From Eretmocerus hayati (lineage: Eukaryota; Arthropoda; Insecta; Hymenoptera; Aphelinidae): a stretch of 64,000 nt of DNA. The notes beneath the pieces were generated by a model. The model ran no database searches, was not told the DNA's origin, and saw only the letters and a list, made by a program, of their open reading frames with translations. Location of the stretch: assembly GCA_029851415.1 (NCBI GenBank), contig CM056743.1, positions 15,864,727-15,928,726 of the forward strand, written 5' to 3'. Shown one piece after another: positions 1 to 11,360 of this stretch (the stretch's first letter is position 1; every line of letters begins with the position of its first letter). The translations under genes and the position numbers were made by a program.

Positions 1-305
1 TGTCCAGCTAGTGGATTTTTTCGTTGGGCGCCATTTATGACGGTATATTATCTCGTCACATTAATTATTAATGCGAGTCCGCAATGTGCAATGCGGCTCG
101 CCAGGATCTGCTTGGCGGCGTCTTCCTCGTGGACACTGGCCTCCTGTCGGCCAGTGCTGCTCGTACTACGCATTAGCGCATGATAAGATTAGGACGAGTT
201 CACGAGGAAACACAGATGAGTGATAACGCGAGCAGGTAAAGTTAACAAGATTTGGATTTATTCAATCGATAATTTACAAAGCGCATCCGGGCGCGAACGC
301 AACAG

Positions 306-680
306 GTGAAAAACTCGCGAGGGAGAGCCGCACACAATGAGAGAGAGAGAGAGATACATTCTCGGCTGGTACTCACGCTGCGAAGACGCTTTTCAACAGG
401 CCGCTGCCTCGGGAACGCCAAAGGTCGGGAGTCCGCTGACTGTCGCACAAGTCCGGGTGAAATAACCCCCGTTGCCGTTGGGTACGGAAGCCTCGGCACC
501 TGCAGGACCTGCGTCGGATGTCGGGGCGACCGGAGCACACGCGGCGCGGGAGAGGTTAGCCTAGATACGGGTCACACGATGTGTAGCGGACGATCGACGG
601 AACAAGTCTGCTCGCTCATGGAATGGTCGCGAACTGCGCGAGCCGCGAGCTGCGTTCCTATTGGCTAGCCATTTTGGGCG
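306..680 (-). other. GC-rich block, possible first exon and promoter region
   Basis: This block is clearly more GC-rich than its surroundings and both strands carry open frames of about 100-120 codons, which GC-richness alone can produce. On the minus strand a good splice donor (GTGAGT) follows position 377, so bases 377 to about 540 could be a 5' exon transcribed leftwards, with the GC-rich bases to 680 as its promoter. A short GA repeat lies at about 339-354. No protein family is recognised. It may simply be a GC-rich non-coding island. Confidence 0.22.
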
Positions 681-819
681 CGCGCGCATTCTCTGTCTCT
701 CTCATATTCAAACCTGTGTGTTGCTCTCCCTTTGCTGCCACTCGGGTATACACCTGTAACAATCTTCTGGATACATCAATATATGAGATTCGATAATAAC
801 TTATATCTATTTGCCGAGG

Positions 820-1500
820 AGAGAGTGATGGGACTTTACCCGTCACAATTCAATCATGGAAATCTTGACGGGATGTTGTGGGTCGTTTCAAAATCCACAG
901 AATCCTCTCTCGGAGTTATCTTTACAAATTCTCCTGTCTGAGTAATGAACCTTGGAAAGAAAGAATTCGATACATGGCCGTTGATGGAGACACCGAAGCG
1001 TGGACTAGCTCCACTCATTCAGCTTCTATTTAAATCCCAAAATGTATCCCAGAAATCATCGGAATACATGATTGTGACTGAAAATTTCTCTGTTCTTCCA
1101 TAAAATCTTCTCAAATTTTGTAGTGGATGTCGCTGAAGGCGCTTTTCCCATTTTTGCATGAAAAATATCCTTGTTGCCCTTTCAACGGAATCCAGTTGAC
1201 ATTCGAGGCACAATCAGTTCTTATATTCTGAGAGACTGGAAAATCTTACGTTGAAACGAGGTTGAAATCATACAGCATGAAAATCTATGGGATACGCTTC
1301 TGGACTCGCATAGAACCTCAGGAAGTAAAGGTGGTGCACGGTTTGATGTCTGTATCGAAGTGGACATGTATCGAGTTTTTTCTCCCCAAATCTCGTTACT
1401 CAGATTGGAGAGTCTGTAGAGAAAACTTTGAAAAAAACTTGTAAGATTTGAAACCACCCACAACATCATGTCGGGATTTTCATGATCGGATGACGGTCGT
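820..1500. repeat. Diverged inverted repeat module
   Basis: The left arm (about 825-1030, read forward) matches the right arm (about 1215-1500, read on the reverse strand). Shared blocks include the stretch around GATGTTGTGGGT, a CTGAGTAA block and TCGATACATG, in the same order on opposite strands. Identity looks like roughly 70 percent, so this is old. Both arms can be translated as similar peptides beginning MLWVVS, which suggests two inverted copies of one decayed sequence rather than a young transposon. No sharp ends or target duplication could be set. Confidence 0.55.
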
Positions 1501-1794
1501 CAAAACTACAGCTGATTGATCGGAAATCCCTTTTCCACTTTTCCGACGTCGATCTTCACTACTTGAAAAACAAATAAAAAGTGTTTGAAACACACGAATC
1601 AATCAACTCTTTCGCGATCTTCCCAATACTAATCCCAAATTTCTACCAGGACGAAACGCATTGGAGATATCCTCAATTCCCTGCAGGTATGCGTGTTCCA
1701 TTATCTGCTTCGGGTACTGTATCTCGTGGAGTCTGAACCAAGTGCGGCTTCGGTCACTTCTTGACTCTGAGAACTAAAATAAATTATTCTCTTA

Positions 1795-2109
1795 GGACGC
1801 GTGCGAAACCATCTTGACTTCATATTCCCTGATCGTTGGATTGGCCGAGGAGGACCAACTCTTTGGCCTCCACGATCACCAGATCTGACACCTTTGGACT
1901 TCTATCTCTGGGGTGTCATTAAAGAGGAGGTGTATCGAGTGAAGATCAGAGATGAGCAGCACCTGATTGAAAGAATTATAGCAGCATTTGCGAATCTGGA
2001 ACGAGCACATATCGGTGAGGCTACTCGCAGCGTCCTACAACGTGCTCAACAGTGCATTGCAGTGCAAGGACAGCAGTTCCAGCAGTTCCCGAGACATTAC
2101 CGGCTGTAG
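1795..2109 (+). pseudogene. Mariner-type transposase, C-terminal fragment
   Basis: About the last 100 residues of a mariner/Tc1-like DDE transposase of the kind abundant in insects. The visible signature is PDRWIGRGGP, then WPPRSPDLTPLDFYLWG, which is the region with the third catalytic acid (here the D of LTPLDFYLW) and its downstream helix. The frame is intact to a TAG stop. The N-terminal DNA-binding domain and the first two catalytic acids are missing upstream, where no matching frame is seen, so this is a 5'-truncated remnant that cannot be active. Gln codons in this fragment are all normal CAG or CAA. Confidence 0.85.
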
Positions 2110-3050
2110 AGGCCCACTAAGGGTGGGATAACATCCTGATGAAGGCAGTACTGGTTTTACGGGAATTAAATTTTGGAGTTGGTATATCTGGCTCTCGCAA
2201 CGGGATCAGGAGGAACTATGATGGATAATTTTTATCACATACGAGATCTTTTGAGAGCCCGAAGTTCTACGCGAATGAAAATTTTTTTGATGAAACGATG
2301 AAATATTCGATACGATGTTCTCAGGGAAAAATGAAAGATTGTGATGATGATATATTGATCAAAGCTATTTTCATGTAAATATCGACTTAAGAAAGAAGAT
2401 ACGGAATGATATTTTAGTGTATGGACCCATGGCAATAAAAGTTCACACACAAAACTACTTGCTTCCCAATACTTCAAGCACGCCGACAAATCGTTCTGGG
2501 ATGCTTTCCAAGCTTGTAAAGTTGTTGTCAGCCCAAATTCCCAATTCCAGTATCGTAAGTCTAGGAGAATAGTTCCGAAGCGGTCGATGTATTTTGGAGA
2601 GAGAAATCAAGTCAGCCCTGATTTTAGTCAGATGTTCCACTCGACTCATTTTAACCACAATAATTCTTTAGAATTCTTCAATCTCAAATTGAGAGTCGAG
2701 CGTTCAAGAAGAATGCAACGATACGATCACAGAGCTGTGGACATCCTCCCAAATTACACAATGTTTGAGCTGTACAATTTTCGCCCTCTATACTAAAGAG
2801 AAAGATAGGGACAGATGTTTCGCGTTGACATTCGAGGTGAGTCGAGGTAATAACCGTGTACCTGCGACACGCTGCGGCTCTTTCACATGCCTCTGGGTAT
2901 GCACCAAGACAATAGCCGCAATCCGCGGGGCGAACGAGGGCCACTTCATTGAGCTTCACTCATTGCCTGACTCATTCACAAATTTCAAAAGCTGACCGAT
3001 TGAAACCGAAACTAGTCTAGAGCAACCGCGCTCGATGCGCTGCTGACGAG
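2110..3050. other. No supported gene
   Basis: AT-rich sequence with only short, overlapping open frames on both strands. I see no protein motif, RNA gene or clear repeat here. Confidence 0.5.
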
Positions 3051-3059
3051 AATGTGTTT

Positions 3060-3650
3060 CAGAAAAATGACCCTTCGGTTAAATCGGATCACCTTCTTTT
3101 CTCAGTGGTGATTGAATTAGAAATTCTCCTTCAAGTGCTTGTAAAAAATCTGACGACTCCTCGTTCTCTCCGATTCTTAGAAATTTTTTCGGATTAACTC
3201 AGGAAAGATGGGTTATTGCTAAAAATTAGCAAGATGATAGTTTTTATAGATTTTCCAAAGATCCGCAAGATGATGTAGATGAATGAATCGAGTTACTCAA
3301 GAGAATTGCGATATCCTGGGAACCCACTGAGTTCCTCGCAAGAAACCTTGCTCGTTTTCTAATTTTCTATTATTTTTTTCAATACTGAGAAAGAAGCCCA
3401 CTATTGATTCCCTTACATCAACTTGTAAATATTTGGAGAATCTATGAAAACTATCCTTAACATTTTCTGCAACAACCCATCTTTTCTGAGTTATTGCGTA
3501 AATACCTCGAGGGAAAAGGGAAAACGAGGAGTCATCGAATCTTTTAATAAGCAATGTATGGCGATTTTTCAATTCAACATATTCCCAAGGAAGGAGGTGA
3601 TTGGATTTATCCGAAGGACAGGTTTCACTCGCGGCGGATTGTTTGGGAAA
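3060..3650. repeat. Diverged inverted repeat module
   Basis: The left arm (about 3065-3290) corresponds to the reverse complement of the right arm (about 3410-3645). Conserved blocks in matching order are a GACTCCTCG block, an AACTCAG-AAAGATGGGTT block and an ATAGATT-TCCAAA block. The arms flank a spacer of about 120 bp. Divergence is substantial. The minus strand of the right arm is open for 134 codons (3297-3701), with no recognised domain; the left arm has lost that frame. Probably an old inverted duplication of a repeat. Confidence 0.55.
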
Positions 3651-3860
3651 AGAATCCTGTTTCCAGTTTTTTGTCATTTTTGTCAAACTCACTCTTGCCA
3701 AAGCGCACCGAGTGCGACCGATAGAGAGTATGGGAAGAATCTAACTGATCAATCTTCTCAGATCCGTATTTCTCAACATAGACCCAAATTACGAGCCATC
3801 CTTTGACGTGACACAATTTAAATCCTCAAAGCATAATGCACCTCTGACTCCTCCTGCCCT

Positions 3861-3873
3861 CCCCCCCCCCCCC
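3861..3873. repeat. Poly-C run
   Basis: A run of 13 C just before a long CT microsatellite. This is slippage-prone sequence and the length may be unreliable in an assembly. Confidence 0.8.
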
Positions 3874-3908
3874 AAGACTATTCGTCCTCTCTTTCTCGCC
3901 AGAATCTT

Positions 3909-4028
<120 letters not shown>

Positions 4029-4619
4029 CCTCTCTCCTCTCCTTCTTTCTCCTAAATTACCCAGTTTTTTCTTAACAGCGTTAAACACTGTATCTGAATC
4101 TCGGCGGCCGCATGCTATCTCGTGTTTGCCATCAGGATTACGCGGTCCCAGACATCGGTACTGACTGCAAGAAGCTCCGCCTCATCTTTGCACCGGGTTT
4201 ATGATCTGGCGCATATGCACTCCTGGCACACGTTTTGGCCACACCTTTCTTCTGTTTTTTTCATATGCACTTTATGGGTCAATAATGTTTGGCACAGCCC
4301 CTTCACACGTACACTCATGTCCTGGTCGAGCCTTTTTTCTACTCGCAAATCTGCTCTCTGATTGGTCCGCGTTTTTCATCAATAACTCTGTCAATTCTCA
4401 AAATCGGACCTACATTTGCAATCCAAATCAACTCCATTTTTTGCAGGCTATCTGAATCTCGCGGGATGTGCACTAATCCCAGCGCAACCTGTATATACTA
4501 TTTTATATTACGAGTACTGGAAAGTGCGCAACCAAGTATTGCCATGAAACCATTATTTAACCCTTTTTCACGTGTAAAATCCTTCTTATTTTCCTCGCTC
4601 TACCGTACCGCTAGCAGAC

Positions 4620-5762
4620 GTCTGCGGCGCGCGCATCTTCACTTCAGCATCGTTGTTCTATATCTATCTTCTCTACCCTCCCCTACCTCCCTAGTATTAT
4701 GATCAGCTGAAGCTGGAATCCATAGTTACCGGTATTGCAGATATCTGTCTGTCGTGCGTGCATTTCACTTTCGCATCGTTGTTCTATATATATTGGAATC
4801 TATGTTAGAATCTATACCACGAGGAGCGTCGTTGTGTCTAATACTCATGCTTGCGAACGAAGTCTCATGAGCAGATACCACTATGAATTTAAATTTTCAA
4901 TACGGATCAACGAAAATGTCTGTACCAATATCCAGTATGTTTATGATGATCATTTACTGGGTGAACGACTTCCGTGATCGAAGTTGAGGAAAGGGTACAG
5001 GGCGGGGTCCGGGGGCGGCAGGGGGCGAAGCCCCCCGACTCAAAAAAAATTCTGAAAAATATATGAAAAAAAAAACGACTCTTAAAATTTTTTAAACGAG
5101 CCCCTTGACTGGGAATATTTTTTTAAAAATGTATGGAAAAAATGACTCTTTCCTAAATAGCTTGGAAATGTATGGAAAAAACCACTCTTTCCTAAATAGC
5201 TAGAAAAATGTATGAAAAAACGACTCTTAAAATTTTTCAAAGGAGCCCCTTGCCTGAAACAAATTTCTGAAAGATGTTTGGGAAAAATTATTCTTTTCTA
5301 AATAGTTTCACTTTGAAAAAATTGTGAAAAATGCATGAAAAAAACGATTCTCGTTGGAATAGCTTTTCATGGCATTGCTTGAAAATTTCTTCAGAAGGGT
5401 TCGAATTTATCTCGAATGAGGATTAACGAAATGCTCGAAGGATGGATGAAACTGGAAAAAAATGACTCGTGTCTGTATAGCTTTCCATGACATTGCTTAG
5501 AAAATGTCTTCAAAAGGGTGAGATTTTATTTTGAATGACGATCAATGAGATTCCCGGAGAATGTATAGATAAACAACGCTTTTAAGATCCAATAACAAAG
5601 ATAAATACTGACGCAGCACACGCATACTATATGTATAGAGATGATAGCACACGACTCACGATCGTCGAACATATATAGAACAACGATGCGAAAGTAAAAC
5701 ACACAGGCGGAGGCTGCGGCAATATATATAGAACAACGGCTCTAAAGCAAGATGCGCGCGCA
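4620..5762. mobile_element. Element with inverted terminal subrepeats
   Basis: The motif CATCGTTGTTCTATAT occurs twice near the left end (4648 and 4773) and its reverse complement, or a close variant, twice near the right end (5672 and 5725). The outer copies are each preceded by a GCGCGC-type block (about 4628 and 5752, inverted). This is the layout of a foldback-like or long-TIR non-autonomous element of about 1.14 kb. The interior (about 5010-5560) is A/T-rich and holds degenerate repeats of an AAAAACGACTCTT motif. No transposase frame is present and no target duplication is obvious. Confidence 0.5.
5030..5380. repeat. Degenerate A-rich tandem repeats
   Basis: Several imperfect copies of a 50-60 bp unit containing ATGTATGAAAAAA-CGACTCTT and, in two copies, GAGCCCCTTG (near 5098 and 5245). 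The block starts after a GC-rich motif, GGGGGCGAAGCCCCCC, near 5020, which can itself form a hairpin. Confidence 0.5.
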
Positions 5763-6575
5763 GCATAGACGTGCGGTTGTTTTCATCATCGTTCTCTGTT
5801 CGACACGCACGGGAAGCATGCACTTTAGATGCGTGGTCAGTACCGCCACGACGCGTCTAAAACGCGCACTTTCAAGTATGAGTAATATAAACTTAACCTG
5901 GGAGCCCGCCTCGACGACGACGAGCCCCAGGTGCACCTCTCCATCTGATACACCTCGCCGAAGATGAGCTTCGGGTCGACCTCCATGATACAACGAATAC
6001 AAGGAGCGCGATGGGACGACGACGGTAAAAATGATGACTACGATAGATGACAGAATAACCTCACATCTACCACCCGCGATGTAGCATCTCACCGAGAGCA
6101 AAATTTCACCCCGGGGATGAGCTCCAGGTGAGACTCATCTCTGCGATAAGAACCACCGCGAGTGCTGCATCTCGTGGTGGCTGCACACCGCCCGCACAGC
6201 AGCCACCACCCCGGGGTGGACCCTGCATACCCCTGGGGCAACTTCCCCGCAGAAGATCTCAATGATTTCTCAGGAAATCGCAAACCGTCTGCTGCGGCTT
6301 AGGAGCACGCGCGCATCGCGAGCGCGCAGGAGTTTGCTTGCGTGCCAAAACAGCATGGTGATTCGATTGCGCCAGAAACGCTAGGGGGGTTTGAACTCAC
6401 TCAAAATACAAAGGAGATTTCAACTCAACGAGTTGAAAAACCTTTGGGGATTTCAACTCAGAGTTGAAACCTCTTTGTTTACCTACTCCTATGATCCTTT
6501 TTCCCCCACTCACTTTGGTGTTAGAAACTGGGGAAGATTAATCCGGGGGCCATATCTGACAAGGGCCGATTCGCC

Positions 6576-7076
6576 ATGCTTAACCGCTTAGTCCCTTTGA
6601 AGAGATTCCTAGGAAGTAACAATGTACTAAGAAAAATTGGTAAGACTGTTATTTTACCTTCAACTTTTATAGGAACGCCCAGAAATATGGAGCAAAAGTA
6701 CCAAGATGCAATGCATTTATTTACAGGAAAAAATTGGTCAGATCTATATAACAATGATATGTAATCCAAATCGGAAAGAGATAAATGAAAATCTCTTACG
6801 GAGACAACGAGCTTCTGATTGGCCTGATTTGGTTTGCAAAGTTTTCCATGAAAAAATTGAAGCATTGAAGAATGATATTGTAAAAGACAGATTTTTCGCT
6901 CATATTTCAGCATTCATATATTCGATTGAGTTCCAGAAAGGGGGCCTACCACATATGCATATGTTAGTACCACTGAAGTGAAAAATTCGCTCTATTGCGG
7001 TTATTGATAAATTCGTATCAGCGGAAATTCCAAATGCAGAAAGACAGCCTAAGTTACATAAAATAGTCAAACATCA
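6576..7076 (+). pseudogene. Helitron replicase (Rep/HUH), left half
   Basis: This matches the Helitron-like N-terminal/HUH nuclease region of rolling-circle transposons. The first frame carries the conserved start VILPSTFIGTPRNMEQKYQD. A frameshift near 6740 moves to a second frame with CNPNRKEI, then the nuclease motif GLPHMHMLVPL, whose H-M-H corresponds to the metal-binding HUH pair. The match continues through VSAEIPN and KLHKIVKHH, with an internal TGA at about 6979. The frame is then cut by a foldback-like insertion and resumes at 8308. A frameshift, a stop and the insertion make it non-functional. The helicase domain is not seen in this window. Confidence 0.85.
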
Positions 7077-7078
7077 TA

Positions 7079-8305
7079 TCGACGCCTCTTACGAAGATAG
7101 ACACATCCGTTAACTACCACGAAGACTAACACGGGTGTCGAAGATTAGCATTTGCTTTGTTACGGCCACGAAGATTAACGCTTACTGTGTACGCCACGAA
7201 GATCAACACTTCCGCCTCAGCGCCACGAAGACTATCTCTCACTGCTTAAGGCAATGCGGTCACCGTGCACCGTGCACGCTGAAAGTTATTCCCACTTTTC
7301 TCCGATATTCTTGCGATTTGGACTGAAGGACGAGAGGAGAAATATTTATTATCATCTAACTTGAGTTCGTCTTCTCGTCGTTTAGTCCAAATCGCAAGAA
7401 TATCGGAGAAAAGTGGGAATAACTTGGTCGCAGGCACCCCCTAACCTATAATATACGCAGATTGCAATTCTCACTTTTATCCGATTCTTTTGCGATTTGG
7501 GCTGAACGACGAGAAGACGAACTCAAGTTAGATAATAATAAGCATTCGTCTGCTCGTCGTTTAGTCTAAATCGCAAGGATATCGGAAAAAAGTGTGAATA
7601 ACTTTGAGCATGCACAGTGACCGCATCGCCTTGAGACCACGAAGAGTAACACTTACTCCTCAAACTGCACGAAGATTAACACATTCGCGCATTTTTTCCT
7701 TGAAGGGACAAAGACTACGAGTATTCCGTCTTAAAGCCACGAAAAGTAACACATTCTCCTTAGCGGCACGAAAATTAACACATTCGTAGACTTCATTCTT
7801 GAAGGGACGAAGATTACAAGTGCTTCGTCTCCAACGGAATATCTACAGTCTCCGTCCCTCCATGAATGAAGTCTACGGCCTGGGACGCGTTGATTTTCGT
7901 GCCGCTAAAGAGAATGTGTTTTTTTTCGTGGCCCTAAGACGAAATACTATGTCTTCGTCCCTTTGAACGAGACCGCGTGCAAGTGTGTTTTAGTCTTCAT
8001 ACCGTTCAGGAGTAAGTGCTAATTTCATGGGCCGTTGAGCAGTAATTGTTAGTCTTCGTGCCACTAAAGAGTAAGTGTTAGTCTTCGTTGACCTAAGGAG
8101 TAAGTATTAGTCTTTGTGGACTTAACCAGAATGCGCTAATCTTCGTGCCCCTAAGGAGTAAGTGTTATTCTTTGTGGACCTAAGGAGTAAGTGTTAGTTT
8201 TTGTGGACCTAAGGAGAACCCGTTAATCTTCGTGTTCACAACGAATGAACGTTAATCTTCGTCAGTCACAAGAAAAGAGGTGTTGATCTTCGTAAGAGGC
8301 GTCGA
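7079..8305. mobile_element. Foldback-like element inserted in the Helitron gene
   Basis: A 1227-bp insertion with terminal inverted repeats beginning TCGACGCCTCTTACGAAGAT, flanked by a TA duplication (7077-7078 and 8306-8307). Removing it and one TA rejoins the Helitron frame exactly, which fixes both ends. Both arms are made of many degenerate short units around CACGAAGATTAACAC; the left arm is about 200 bp and the right arm about 700 bp. The centre holds two hairpins in tandem (7282-7425 and 7468-7603), and the right arm has its own centre of symmetry near 7840. No transposase is encoded, so mobility would need enzymes in trans, perhaps of a TA-targeting family. The family is not recognised. 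Confidence 0.8.
7282..7425. repeat. Hairpin 1 in the foldback-like element
   Basis: Arms of about 55 bp sharing AGTTATTCCCACTTTTCTCC on one side and its complement on the other. It is almost perfectly self-complementary apart from the loop. A second, related hairpin follows at 7468-7603. Confidence 0.75.
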
Positions 8306-8307
8306 TA

Positions 8308-8812
8308 TGATACATGGACCATGTGGTGAATGGTGCAAGAAGAGAGGCGAATATGTACGTAAATTTCCACATGATTTTCAGGGAGAAACGATCATGGACG
8401 AAAACGGATATCCGACGTATAGGAGACGTAATAACGGTGAACGATACGGAAAATTTGTAGTTTCTGGGTAGATAACTGATATGTCGTACCATACTGTCCA
8501 AAACTAATGTTAAAATACAATTGCCACATGAATGTTGAAGTAGTATCAAATCTAAAAGCTGTAAAATACCTGTTCGAGTATGGTTTGAAAGAACACGATG
8601 CAGCTGTTATAGGAGTCACAGAACAAATTGAGAAGCCCGATGGGCAAATAACCGAAGATCATAATGAACTTTTATGGCACTCGGAACAAAGATTCATGGA
8701 ACCATGCGAAGCATACTGGCGTACACGTTACAGACTTTACGGTATGAGTCTCACCATCGAAAGATTACCTTGACATTTGCCAAACTTTCCATTCACTCAG
8801 ACCACAGCATGT
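8308..8812 (+). pseudogene. Helitron replicase, right half
   Basis: Continuation of the Helitron Rep-region protein after the insertion. Visible family features are MIHGPCG directly after the junction, GYPTYRRR, VVPYCPKLMLKYNCHMNVEV (broken by a frameshift and a TGA at about 8475), then KAVKYLFEYGLKEHD and finally RLP-HLPN at about 8765-8785. This is the segment between the HUH nuclease and the helicase in intact Helitrons. The similarity stops at about 8790-8812, where a different transposon protein begins, so the helicase half has been lost or displaced. Confidence 0.8.
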
Positions 8813-8813
8813 C

Positions 8814-9905
8814 GTGATACAGTACCCCAAAGGAGTGTGTTTCTGTACTTACTGTGCAAATTTTGATCTCCTCTCCGATGTGTTGTGCGAAATGAGAGGA
8901 TTAAGTCGTAACAACAGTCAGAGTTTTAAGGATGAGATGATCCAACTATCAATGTGTGAAACTCCTAGTGAAGGGTGTAAACTTGGAGAGTGTCGAGAGT
9001 GTCCGGGATTATCAGGGCTAACGCTTCATTCACTAGGAATTCGGAATAAAGATGGTGTTGAGAATGTTGAATTTCCTATTTGGAATGAGGTTGAGCTAAA
9101 AAAAAAAATCTACCAGCCTCGGGGTTTTTGTTCAGGAGTTTGCTGAAATTGTTGTCAAGGTGGGTCCTCACTCATACGCTAAAAGGATACAACAAGAGGC
9201 TATCAAAGAGTACAAGCTTATGACGCAAGAGAATCAGAAGTTGCTCGTGATACATGGTGATTTTGCAGAGAGCTGGTCCATCCCATTTCAGAGTGCAGTT
9301 CAGAGTAATTACTGGAGATCCAAACAAGTTTCCCTGTTCACCGCTGTGTGTTATTACCAGGGAACTAAGAAGAGTTTCGGGGTTGTTTGTGATGATACGA
9401 GCCACGACTCATCTCATGCGTTATTAGCGATGAATAAAATTGAAGATTATCTCAAAAATCACATCAATTTTGATTTCATTGAGGAAATAGTGAAAATTAC
9501 GGATGGAGAACCAAGAACGCATTTCAAGAACCGATATCAAGCATGGGAACTCAAGCATTCTTCAATACAAAGATCGTGGATCTACTCTGTAACGAGTCAT
9601 GGAAAAGGAGCCTGCGATGGGGTCGGTGGAAAATTGAAACATTACGCAACTGTTCACAACCTCAGAAACTCACATTTAGAAGCTGTTGATGATGCAACTA
9701 CTTTTGTAGAAAAAGTTGCAAAGTATACAACCGCGACAGCTTGATTGAAATTAGAGCTACCGAATTGGCCAAGTTTCGATCAGAAAAAACTAAAGAATGG
9801 AGAAAAGTCCCCGCTGTCAACGGTATCCGGAATCCTCACGCATGGAGAGTTCGGTTTTCAGATAGAGATGAGAGAATATTTCAGATTGCTCGGACTGCGA
9901 AGCTT
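8814..9905 (+). pseudogene. Arthropod-type transposon protein with SHGKG-CDG motif
   Basis: Resembles a protein family I know from repetitive elements of arthropods and cnidarians, though I cannot name its superfamily. The order of features fits. A cysteine cluster comes first (CFCTYCANFDLL, then C-x4-C near GECRECPGL). It is followed by VIHGDFAESW, an ITDGEPRTHFKN block and TSHGKGACDGVGGKLK, with DDE-like acids in HGDF and TDG. The ORF is broken by frameshifts near 9100 (in an A9 run) and near 9718. After the second shift the frame continues to AWRVRFSD and ends at a TAG at about 9905. About 360 codons contain no internal TAA or TAG. It is a recent-looking but dead copy. Confidence 0.75.
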
Positions 9906-11360
9906 CCATAGGAGGAAATTGACTTTTGAATGCCAGAACCGCATGTCTGAGTTTCACGATCATGTTTGAAAGTCAGGTATGTGTGTAAAATCTCTGATAT
10001 TCTTTCGGAAAAGAATTCATCACACTTATAGATTGTTAGCATTTCAGTAATAATTGAAACCTTCGACTTTTGCAGGAGAAAAATTGGCAATCAATCATTG
10101 TACATGCGCAACAGACCGCTTCTAGCTCGAGTTTTCTGATTTGCACGAGGAGTAGGTATTTGATGCTTGTACTTAGCGTGAGATAAGATCAATGATCTCA
10201 TTTCCAATATGAACTGCACTCTTCAAGATATTTTTGATGAATTCCAATCAAGATGGAACCTATCATTGACTTCCCTGGTGCAGCAAGTGCAAGAATCGTG
10301 ATTTTCGAGCGTTTTTCGGCCGAAAGATTGGTAGAGCGCCACGCTCGAGCTTTTAGCGGATATGAGACCAATTACATCTTGTTGGTAATGTAATAGAGTA
10401 CTATCAAAAAAAATTTCAGCCAAATGAACGATGATGTTTTTGAGAAAATCAATTTTTAGTGTTTTCCATTGAATATCGATTTTTCACCAACACACGACTA
10501 ATTCCGGTCCGATGAGCATTTTTTGCATGCATTATCTTATTATTGATCATATCCATCACAATTCGTCGGAATGTTCCGAGTATTTGCCGAGCTATTCAAA
10601 TGTTATCGATTGAAAAGCGTCAGTTCCGAGAAAAATGCATTTTAAGCCACGAACCGGAAAAATTGCATAGCTTGAGCGAGATTGAGTTTCGGGACAAACG
10701 GAGAAATACGTATATCCTCATTTTTAATCTAGAATCATATATGCCAGAGCCAAGCCGATCTATTTTTTTTTCGATTTTGACCAGGTGACCTTATCTGAAT
10801 TGGGTCTATGTATATTTCTGCAGATAAGTAACAACGAGGATTGCGGTTTTTTTTTCGTACATGAGAAATTGATCAAGGAATGAAGTCTAGAAGTCGATAA
10901 CGTCACGTACTATCACGAGTTCAGAATCGTTAGACATGACGCTAGAACATTCAAAGCATCTGCACATCAAGGCTTAAAGTTGTGACTCAAATAATGTTTG
11001 TATGGGGAAAAACTGGAAATCCAGTAACCATCACAGCATAGGCGATGCGCAACGAATTCATCAAAACTTGTAAACCATGTCGATGATTGAAGATCTGTAA
11101 GATTCTCTGATCTCTCACATCTTGACAGTCACTGAATATAATATGACAAATTTTAATCCTTATACTTCCTCAAGAAATGTGGTTAGTCAAGTGTTGTGAT
11201 TTTTTATCCAGTCCAATAATCGAATCGAACTGAAATACTGTATATAATTTGATAAAAATTGAACATCAACCTCGATAATGTGTTTGTGGGAGAAGGAGAT
11301 ATCTTGACCCAGCAAAAAAAATCGCCGACTTGAAATCCGCGCGCGTAGCACTCATCTCTA
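9906..11360. other. No supported gene
   Basis: AT-rich non-coding sequence with short open frames only. No repeat or motif is recognised. Confidence 0.5.
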
